A stretch of DNA of 12,653 bases from Desulfovibrionaceae bacterium (GTDB lineage: Bacteria; Pseudomonadota; Gammaproteobacteria; Burkholderiales; Burkholderiaceae_C): NCBI GenBank assembly GCA_009778355.1, contig WRJY01000300.1:1-12653 (forward strand). Reading direction: 5' to 3'. The notes beneath the pieces were generated by a model. The model did not search any database, was not told the origin of the DNA, and worked only from the letters and a program-made list of their open reading frames with translations. Position numbers and translations under genes: made by a program. This document shows positions 1-5,287 of this stretch, one piece after another. Within the stretch, counting starts at the first letter, position 1, and every line of letters starts with the position of its first letter.

Positions 1-468
1 GCCGCCGATGGCGCCACCACGCCTGGGAGCAAGGTGCGCTTGAAATACGGCTACGTCATCGAATGCCTGGGCGCTACAAAAAATGAAGCGGGCGAAGTCA
101 CCGCCGTCCGCGCCCGCCTGCTGCCCGGCACCAAGTCCGGCACGCCGGGGGCCGACAGTGTGAAGGTCAAGGGCGTCATCACCTGGGTCGGCGCCAGCGA
201 CGGCCTTCCCGCCGAAGTCCGCCTGTACGACCGCCTGTTCACCGAAGAACAGCCCGACGCCGGCGGCAAGGACTTTCTGGCCGCCCTCAACCCGCGCAGC
301 CTGCAAACCGCGCAAGCCATCGTCGAGCCGGGCCTTGCCGCCGCCCAGCCCGAAGACCGCTTGCAGTTCGAGCGCCACGGCTACTTCGTCGCCGACCAGC
401 GCGATCACCGCCCCGGCGGCAAACTGGTGTTCAACCGCGTGACGGGGTTGAAGGATTCGTGGAAGTGA
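1..468 (+). CDS. glnS: glutaminyl-tRNA synthetase, C-terminal part (5' truncated)
   Basis: GlnRS charges tRNA(Gln) with glutamine in the cytoplasm. Only the last 155 codons are present. The frame is open from base 1 and enters the window inside the gene, so the GTG at 34 is not a start. The visible part is the C-terminal anticodon-binding beta-barrel region. Stretches such as KVKGVITWVGA, EVRLYDRLFTEE, DFLAALNPRSL, FERHGYF and VFNRVTGLKDSWK match the ends of bacterial GlnRS as I recall the E. coli enzyme, which closes with a similar FNRTVGLRDTW segment. The length and end point are normal for the family. The gene ends in TGA and is followed by a 163-nt gap before the next gene on the same strand. 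Nothing suggests disruption. Confidence 0.95.
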   Translation, partial: AADGATTPGSKVRLKYGYVIECLGATKNEAGEVTAVRARLLPGTKSGTPGADSVKVKGVITWVGASDGLPAEVRLYDRLFTEEQPDAGGKDFLAALNPRSLQTAQAIVEPGLAAAQPEDRLQFERHGYFVADQRDHRPGGKLVFNRVTGLKDSWK

Positions 469-615
469 CTCAACCTATACTCTCGGCGCGTCACGGAACT
501 TGAGCCGTGGCTGGCTTGGCCGCGCTTCGTGGTGGCGTGCTGGTATGTCGCCCGGCAGCTTCAGACCTTGAACACGTGGCGGACGAGTCCGGTCGGTCTG
601 TATCGTTTTTTTGAC

Positions 616-622
616 AAGAAGG
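616..622 (+). promoter_or_regulatory. ribosome binding site of the beta-eliminating lyase
   Basis: AAGAAGG lies 9 nt before the ATG at 632. This favours that ATG over the in-frame TTG at 611, which lies upstream of the Shine-Dalgarno sequence. Confidence 0.7.
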
Positions 623-631
623 CCATCAGAA

Positions 632-2086
632 ATGAACGCAACGCAAACGGTCCGCTTTTTCAGCGGCGAGAACATTCCGCTGGAAATGCACAAGGTGCGG
701 GTGGTGCAAAAGCTGTTTCTGCCGCCGGTGGAAGAGCGGCTGGAAGCCATCCGGCGCGCGGGCTTCAACACGTTCTTGCTGAGCACGCGCGAGGTCTATC
801 TGGACATGCTCACCGACAGCGGCACCAACGCGATGAGCGACGCGCAGATGGGCGCCATGATGCAGGCCGACGACGCCTACGCCGGCTCGCAGAGCTTCGC
901 GCGGATGCAAAAGGCCATCGAGGACGTGCTGGGCAAGCGCCACGTGCTGCCGGTGCACCAGGGGCGCGCGGCGGAAAACATCATTGCCCAAAGCTACGTC
1001 AAGCCCGGCAACGTGGTGCCGATGAATTACCACTTCACGACGACGCTGGCGCACATCCAGGTCAACGGCGGCAAGATCGTCGAGCTGCTGTGCGACGGCG
1101 CGCTGGACATCACCAGCGACAACCCTTTCAAGGGCAACATGGACATCGCCAAGCTGCGCGCCGTGATTGCCCGGGAAGGCCAGAACGTGCCGCTGATCCG
1201 CATGGAGGCATCGACCAACCTGATCGGCGGCCAGCCGTTTTCGCTGGCCAATCTGCGCCAAGTGCGCCAGGTGGCCAGCGAGGCGGGCATTCCGCTGGTG
1301 CTCGACGCCAGCCTGATCGGCGAAAACGCCTTCTTCATCAAGCAGCGCGAAGACGAGTTCAAGCAGGCCAGCATCGCCGACATCCTGCTGGAAATGTGCG
1401 CCCAGGCCGACATCGTTTACTTCTCCAGCCGCAAGGTCAGTTCCTCGCGCGGCGGCGCGATCTGCACCAACCGCGGCGAACTGTTCGATGCCATGAAGGC
1501 GCTGGTGCCGCTGTACGAGGGCTTTCTGACCTACGGCGGCATGTCGGTGCGCGAAATCGAAGCCATGGCCGTGGGCCTGCGCGAAACCACCGACGAAGCG
1601 GTGATCGGCCAAAGCCCCTCCTTTATCCGCTACCTGGTCGAGCGCCTGCAGGCGCACCGCATCCCGGTCGTCACCCCGGCGGGCGGCCTGGGCTGCCACG
1701 TCGATGCGATGGGCTTTCTGCCGCACGTGCCGCAGCAGCAATACCCGGCCGGCGCGCTGGCGGCGGCGTTTTACCTGATCTCGGGCGTGCGCGGCATGGA
1801 GCGCGGCACGGTATCGAGCATCCGCGACGAAAACGGCAACGACGTTCTGGCCGACGCCGAGCTGTTGCGCCTGGCCTTCCCGCGCCGCGTGTTCACGCTG
1901 TCGCAGGTGAACTACGTCGAAGACCGCCTGCACTGGCTGCACACCCGGCGCGAGCTGGTCGGCGGCCTGCGCTTCGTCGAAGAGCCCGCCGTGCTGCGCT
2001 TTTTCATGGGCCGGCTCGAAGCCACCAGCGACTGGCCGCAGCGCCTGATGACGGCGTTCCGCGCAGACTTCGGCGACAGCCTGTAA
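632..2086 (+). CDS. tyrosine phenol-lyase/tryptophanase family beta-eliminating lyase
   Basis: PLP-dependent fold-type I lyase, 484 aa, predicted cytoplasmic. Family members cleave L-tyrosine to phenol or L-tryptophan to indole, plus pyruvate and ammonia. Visible motifs include LTDSGT (60-65), AYAGS (82-86), HQGRAAEN (109-116), FTTT (135-138), TNLIGGQP (195-202), D225 and SSRK with the Schiff-base lysine at K268. MERG (389-392) and RFF (456-458) follow. Aligned from memory to Citrobacter TPL, Y83, R112, T136, N196, D225, K268, R391, R413 and F457/F458 match known active-site residues. The MERG motif is TPL-like, not tryptophanase-like. Two positions differ: Leu228 stands where TPL has Arg217, and Leu353 where it has His343. 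The substrate is therefore uncertain. No amino-acid permease or tnaC-like leader adjoins it. The family call is firm; tyrosine specificity is only a guess. Confidence 0.88.
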   Translation: MNATQTVRFFSGENIPLEMHKVRVVQKLFLPPVEERLEAIRRAGFNTFLLSTREVYLDMLTDSGTNAMSDAQMGAMMQADDAYAGSQSFARMQKAIEDVLGKRHVLPVHQGRAAENIIAQSYVKPGNVVPMNYHFTTTLAHIQVNGGKIVELLCDGALDITSDNPFKGNMDIAKLRAVIAREGQNVPLIRMEASTNLIGGQPFSLANLRQVRQVASEAGIPLVLDASLIGENAFFIKQREDEFKQASIADILLEMCAQADIVYFSSRKVSSSRGGAICTNRGELFDAMKALVPLYEGFLTYGGMSVREIEAMAVGLRETTDEAVIGQSPSFIRYLVERLQAHRIPVVTPAGGLGCHVDAMGFLPHVPQQQYPAGALAAAFYLISGVRGMERGTVSSIRDENGNDVLADAELLRLAFPRRVFTLSQVNYVEDRLHWLHTRRELVGGLRFVEEPAVLRFFMGRLEATSDWPQRLMTAFRADFGDSL

Positions 2087-2094
2087 GCGTCTCC

Positions 2095-2115
2095 GGCGGC
2101 GCCCGCTACGCCGCC
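2095..2115 (-). terminator. stop-codon hairpin between the lyase and uma2 genes
   Basis: A perfect 7-bp stem (2095-2101 with 2109-2115) closes a 7-nt loop. On the minus strand the first three loop bases are the TAG stop of the uma2 gene. The lyase gene ends 8 nt away on the other strand, so the hairpin could serve both converging transcripts. No U-tract follows on either side, so intrinsic termination is uncertain. Confidence 0.4.
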
Positions 2116-2675
2116 TCGTCCACATCCGCGAACAGCGTGGCGGCGGGGATGGTCAGATCGACCGATGCAAAGCGCACATCCGCGCCCCGGCTGAACGAGT
2201 GCAGCACCCACAGCGCGTCCGCGCCCTTGCGAAACACGTCGGTGCGCCGCGAGTCCAGATCGATGAACGCGATTTCGCGCAGCGAGGCGATTTGCCGGTA
2301 GTGCGCGAATTTCTCGCCCAGATCATAGGCGGCGGTGCTGGGCGAAAGCACTTCGACGATCAGCGTCGGTTCGCGCGTAATCAGCGGTTCCTTGCGATCA
2401 GCCGCGCTGCACGTGACGAGCACGTCAGGGTAAAAATACGCGCTGTCGTCCGCCGCGGACACTTTCATGTCGGCAATGAATGTGCTGCACGGTGAGCCTG
2501 ACAGGTGCTGGCGCAGCGCCATATACACATTGCCCGCCGCCATGATGTGCCGGCGCTCCGCCCCTGCCATCGCAAATACTTCGCCGCCGACGAAGTCATG
2601 GCGTTCCTGCTGCGTGGCCTCCCATGCCAGGAACTCATCGGCGGTCATCGTTGGTTGACGTTGCGCATGTCCCAT
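2106..2675 (-). CDS. Uma2 family (DUF820) PD-(D/E)XK nuclease-like protein
   Basis: 189 aa, soluble, of the Uma2/DUF820 family, whose fold resembles restriction endonucleases and whose cellular role is generally unknown. The N-terminus has the typical TADEFLAWE segment followed by DFVGGEVFAMAG. The candidate metal-binding core is YPDV (Asp) followed by LIVEVLSPST (Glu), with a later KFAHY segment that is also typical. The family usually runs about 180-200 aa, so this copy looks full length. I chose the ATG at 2675 because GAGG lies 5 nt upstream; an in-frame TTG eight codons earlier is possible but less likely. The gene is co-oriented with the DUF4124-type gene, 68 nt downstream of it, and converges on the lyase gene. 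Its role here is unknown. Confidence 0.82.
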   Translation of the reverse strand: MGHAQRQPTMTADEFLAWEATQQERHDFVGGEVFAMAGAERRHIMAAGNVYMALRQHLSGSPCSTFIADMKVSAADDSAYFYPDVLVTCSAADRKEPLITREPTLIVEVLSPSTAAYDLGEKFAHYRQIASLREIAFIDLDSRRTDVFRKGADALWVLHSFSRGADVRFASVDLTIPAATLFADVDEAA

Positions 2676-2680
2676 GTCTG

Positions 2681-2684
2681 CCTC
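2681..2684 (-). promoter_or_regulatory. ribosome binding site of the uma2 gene
   Basis: GAGG on the minus strand, 5 nt before the ATG at 2675. It decides the start against the upstream TTG at 2699. Confidence 0.55.
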
Positions 2685-2732
2685 GTGCGTGAAGTTCAAT
2701 TGCGGCTATTGTGCAGGCGAATGTTCGTTGAT

Positions 2733-2753
2733 CGCACCCGCGCTCAGGGTGCG
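2733..2753 (-). terminator. stop-codon hairpin of the DUF4124-type gene
   Basis: A perfect 7-bp stem (CGCACCC with GGGTGCG on the minus strand) closes a 7-nt loop that begins with the TGA stop. No U-tract follows. It may be a terminator, an RNA 3'-end stabiliser, or chance. Confidence 0.4.
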
Positions 2754-3340
2754 CGGCGCTTGCCCTTGGCGAAAAAGTTGAACAGGATCGTCGATTGATC
2801 CTGCGTGGTGGGGGAAATCGCCAGCGTGATTTCCGCCCCGCCCTTGCGCCAGACCGCCTCTCCTTGCAGTCCCGAGGCGCCTTCATCGACGCTTTGCGAA
2901 AACGGCTTGCCGTAAGTTTGACGCAGTGTGGCGGCGAATTGCTCAAACGCCTGCCGGGTGGCGGCGTTGGGTTGCATGAACACCGCATCGCTGAGATGCA
3001 CCTGAGTCAGCCGATCCGATTTGAAACGGAATTCGACATCGAAGGTTCTCCCGCCGTAGCGAAAGCCCTCCAGCCGCACGTCGCCCCGGCCTTCGCGCGA
3101 TCCGGCAACGAGCCGGAGCACCTCGGCGCGGCTCATGCCGTACTCGACTCCGGGCCACGGCAGTTGCGTGGGTGCGGCTGCGGCGCCAGAAGCGGCGGCG
3201 CGCTTTGGGGCCGCCTGTATGGCCTTCGGGCACGGATCCTGCTGATAGACCGTCCTTGCGCCGACTTTGCACTTGTGCACCTGGGCATGTCCCGCCGTTG
3301 AGAGGGCCATGAAGATCAACGCGATCACCGCCTTGTGCAT
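2744..3340 (-). CDS. exported DUF4124-like protein of unknown function
   Basis: 198 aa. A Sec signal peptide is clear: a basic start, a hydrophobic core and AHA-type cleavage after about residue 19 (GHA|Q). The mature N-terminus carries a short DUF4124-like module (VHKC at 21-24, VYQQDPC at 31-37), with C24 and C37 likely forming a disulfide. An Ala-rich linker (about 40-58) leads to a C-terminal region (about 62-190) with GVEYGMSRAEVLRLV, loosely like the small periplasmic BamE/SmpA fold. That resemblance is an impression only. AGGA lies 6 nt before the ATG at 3340. The gene lies 118 nt downstream of tonB on the same strand, so read-through from the TonB operon is possible, though it may have its own promoter. 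The function is unknown; a periplasmic location is likely. Confidence 0.75.
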   Translation of the reverse strand: MHKAVIALIFMALSTAGHAQVHKCKVGARTVYQQDPCPKAIQAAPKRAAASGAAAAPTQLPWPGVEYGMSRAEVLRLVAGSREGRGDVRLEGFRYGGRTFDVEFRFKSDRLTQVHLSDAVFMQPNAATRQAFEQFAATLRQTYGKPFSQSVDEGASGLQGEAVWRKGGAEITLAISPTTQDQSTILFNFFAKGKRRAP

Positions 3341-3379
3341 GAAATGTCCTGCGCAACCTGACCGGGTTCAGAGCGGGCA

Positions 3380-3385
3380 ATCATA
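3380..3385 (-). promoter_or_regulatory. possible -10 element for the DUF4124-type gene
   Basis: TATGAT on the minus strand matches 5 of 6 bases of the sigma-70 -10 hexamer and lies about 40 nt before the ATG. The expected -35 position is poor, so this is weak evidence of an independent promoter. Confidence 0.25.
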
Positions 3386-3401
3386 TCTCGGGGCAATGAG
3401 G

Positions 3402-3420
3402 GGCCGAATCTGCATCGGCC
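3402..3420 (-). terminator. hairpin in the tonB-DUF4124 gap
   Basis: GGCCGA and TCGGCC form a 6-bp stem around a 7-nt loop, about 40 nt past the tonB stop. No U-tract follows. It could end or attenuate the receptor-exbB-exbD-tonB transcript. Confidence 0.3.
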
Positions 3421-3448
3421 ATTTGCGCTTCGGGGCCGCTGAGATCGT

Positions 3449-3467
3449 AAACCGGCTCTTACGGTTT
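3449..3467 (-). terminator. stop-codon hairpin of tonB
   Basis: On the minus strand AAACCG pairs with CGGTTT around a 7-nt loop that starts with the TAA stop of tonB. It has the same geometry as the hairpins at the ends of the next two genes. There is no U-tract. Confidence 0.35.
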
Positions 3468-4208
3468 GAACTCGACCCATACTTCAAAACTGGCGTCGGC
3501 GCCCTTCATTTCCGGCGGCGGCGGTGGATAGCTCGCTGCTTGCACCGATTGCAGCGCGGCGCGGTCCATCATGGCCATGCCGCTGCCGATCAGCACGCGC
3601 GCGTCAACCGGCACGGCGCCATGCAGCGTGAACGCCACGCGGGTGCGTCTTGGGATGCCCAGAGCGGCGGCGGCCGGCGGATAGACGAAGGCCGCCTGCA
3701 CGGCGGCACGCACTTTGGCGATGTACTCGGAAGACGGCCCTGGCGGCGCGGCGGGCGCGGGCGCCGGTGCAGCCACGGGCGCCGGCACCGGTTCCGCGCT
3801 TTCAGCCGGGCTGACGGGTGCGGCGGCGGGTTCAACTGCCGCGGGAGCGGCCTGCACTGGAGCGGGTTGTGGAGGCGGCGTATGCGCACGCGCGGTCTGC
3901 GGGGGCGTATGTGGGCGCGCGACCGGCGGCGTTGGAGCAGGCGGCGGCGGAGCGGGGGGAGGCGGCGCTGGAACTGGCGGCGGCGGCGCGGGTGGCGCGG
4001 GTTGCGGCACTGGGCTTGGCGCCTCGATGTCCAGTTGCACCATGCGCAGGGCCGGCTTGGCCGGCTGCAAGGCCCACCAGGTCAACAAGGCGCCGAGCGC
4101 CAGCGCTTCCAGCGAAAACGCCGCACCGAACGCCTGCCAGTTCGCGCACCGGCAAGAGGCCGCGGCCCGCGCGCGCGGCCAGGCCAGCGTTGCGCGAGCC
4201 TGGTTCAT
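3459..4208 (-). CDS. tonB: energy transducer TonB
   Basis: 249 aa. TonB spans the periplasm and passes proton-motive force from ExbB/ExbD to outer-membrane receptors. Residues 1-24 are cytoplasmic and basic, and about 25-47 form the single TM anchor. Residues 63-155 are a Pro/Ala-rich spacer with long proline runs. About 160-249 form the C-terminal TonB domain, with the usual YP (FVYPP, 174-178) and a later SYPPPP segment. The start ATG at 4208 overlaps the exbD stop in an ATGA junction, which implies translational coupling. The frame stays open well upstream inside exbD and exbB, but those codons are antisense-style shadow. It is the last gene of receptor-exbB-exbD-tonB, so it probably serves mainly that receptor. 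Confidence 0.9.
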   Translation of the reverse strand: MNQARATLAWPRARAAASCRCANWQAFGAAFSLEALALGALLTWWALQPAKPALRMVQLDIEAPSPVPQPAPPAPPPPVPAPPPPAPPPPAPTPPVARPHTPPQTARAHTPPPQPAPVQAAPAAVEPAAAPVSPAESAEPVPAPVAAPAPAPAAPPGPSSEYIAKVRAAVQAAFVYPPAAAALGIPRRTRVAFTLHGAVPVDARVLIGSGMAMMDRAALQSVQAASYPPPPPEMKGADASFEVWVEFKP

Positions 4209-4603
4209 GGTGCCGGCACGCTGCGCGCGGCCAAGCCGATCTGCGTCGCGCCGCCTTGCCGTACCGCGTCGATGGCGCCCATGAGTTGTTGCAGGGTCAC
4301 ATGTTCGCCGCCGGCGATCGTTACCGCCAGGCGGGCGGCGTCGCGCGAGCGCACCAGCGCGCTGAGTTCGGCGCTGGCGAGCGCGCGCCCATCGACGAAC
4401 AGATCGCCATCCTCGCGGACTTCCACCAGCAGCTTGGGCGCCGGCATCTGGCTGGCGGTGCTGCTGGCGGGCAGCTTGCTGAGGTGTCCCGATGTGGGGA
4501 TCATGCGCAGCGTCATCATCGCGAAGAACACCAGCAGGAAGAGCATGATGTCGATCATCGGGATGATCTCGATCCTGGCCTTGCGGGTTTCGAAATAGCG
4601 CAT
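4205..4603 (-). CDS. exbD: biopolymer transport protein ExbD
   Basis: 132 aa, inner-membrane partner of ExbB in the proton channel that energises TonB. A short cytoplasmic N-terminus precedes one TM helix (about 15-35). The helix carries the family's essential Asp in PMIDIMLFLLVFF (D18 here, equivalent to D25 of E. coli ExbD). The rest is the periplasmic domain (LLVEVREDGDLFVDG, IAGGEHVTLQQLMGAIDAVRQGG). The length is typical. The ATG at 4603 lies 3 nt after the exbB stop, and its TGA overlaps the tonB ATG by 4 bases. The tight packing indicates one operon with translational reinitiation. TolR is a related alternative, but the tonB neighbour and upstream receptor argue for ExbD. Confidence 0.92.
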   Translation of the reverse strand: MRYFETRKARIEIIPMIDIMLFLLVFFAMMTLRMIPTSGHLSKLPASSTASQMPAPKLLVEVREDGDLFVDGRALASAELSALVRSRDAARLAVTIAGGEHVTLQQLMGAIDAVRQGGATQIGLAARSVPAP

Positions 4604-4606
4604 GGT

Positions 4607-5257
4607 TCAGGCCGCCTTGAGCCGCGGGCCGCTGGTGGTGTCCAGCGCCTCGCGCCGGTTGAGCAGCATGACCTTGATGGTTTCGAGCTGGTGCACGATC
4701 ACCCTCACGCGGGTGCTCAGCCAGTTGAAGAACAGAAGGCCCAGCATGGCGATGAACAAACCGCAGGCGGTGGCGATGAGCGCCTCGGCAATGCCGCCGG
4801 TGACTTGCGATGCGCCGTTCTGCACGTCGTCGAGCACCGAGAACGCGCGGAACATGCCGATGATGGTGCCGAACAGGCCCAGCAGCGGCGCCAGCGTGAT
4901 GACGGTGTCGAGCACCCACAGCGAGCGGTCCAGCAAGGGCGCTTCGTGCATCAGGGCTTCCTCCAGGTGGCCGGCGGCTGTTTCGCGGCTGACCAGCCGG
5001 TCTTCACGGTTCATCGCGCCAATCATGCGCGCTTGGGGCTGGCCCGCATGGCGCTCCAACTGTCCTTGCGCGGCGGGCGAGCGCAATTGCGGGTCGTCGC
5101 GCAGCAGACGCATCAGGTCTTCGCCGGCCCGCTGCGTGTGCAGCAGGTGGCGGCTGCGCTCGATGATGACGGTGAGCGCAACCAGCAAAAGCAGCGCCAT
5201 GACGTAGAGCGTGCCGCCCGAGCCGTTGGCCAGGTCGATCATTTTCGAGAGGTTCAT
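4607..5257 (-). CDS. exbB: biopolymer transport protein ExbB (MotA/TolQ/ExbB family)
   Basis: 216 aa, inner-membrane channel subunit that forms the proton-driven motor with ExbD. TM1 is near residues 15-33. A cytoplasmic loop follows, then TM2 and TM3 in the conserved MotA/TolQ/ExbB block: LAPLLGLFGTIIGMFRAF and GGIAEALIATACGLFIAMLGLLFFN. These segments contain the conserved Thr residues lining the channel. The length fits short ExbB proteins that lack the long periplasmic N-terminus seen in some species. AAGGGA lies about 6 nt before the ATG at 5257. The gene starts 30 nt after the receptor stop and is followed after 3 nt by exbD, so it is the second gene of the operon. Confidence 0.93.
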   Translation of the reverse strand: MNLSKMIDLANGSGGTLYVMALLLLVALTVIIERSRHLLHTQRAGEDLMRLLRDDPQLRSPAAQGQLERHAGQPQARMIGAMNREDRLVSRETAAGHLEEALMHEAPLLDRSLWVLDTVITLAPLLGLFGTIIGMFRAFSVLDDVQNGASQVTGGIAEALIATACGLFIAMLGLLFFNWLSTRVRVIVHQLETIKVMLLNRREALDTTSGPRLKAA

Positions 5258-5287
5258 GGTTTTCCCTTCGTTGTCTTGATGGCCGCC

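Noticed and set aside
507..614. Possible tnaC-like leader peptide before the lyase (GTG frame of 35 codons)
   Set aside because: It has no ribosome binding site, no regulatory Trp codon and no following terminator structure. It is most likely chance.
626..2125. Long minus-strand open frame across the lyase gene, and a long plus-strand frame at 529-2301
   Set aside because: Both are shadows of the GC-rich lyase coding sequence, with low-complexity His/Ala/Arg-rich translations and no recognisable domain. The family motifs fix the frame at 632-2086.
3890..4020. Repeat-rich GC tract in tonB as a repeat element
   Set aside because: The repetition is simply the codons of the Pro/Ala spacer typical of TonB and is irregular at the DNA level.
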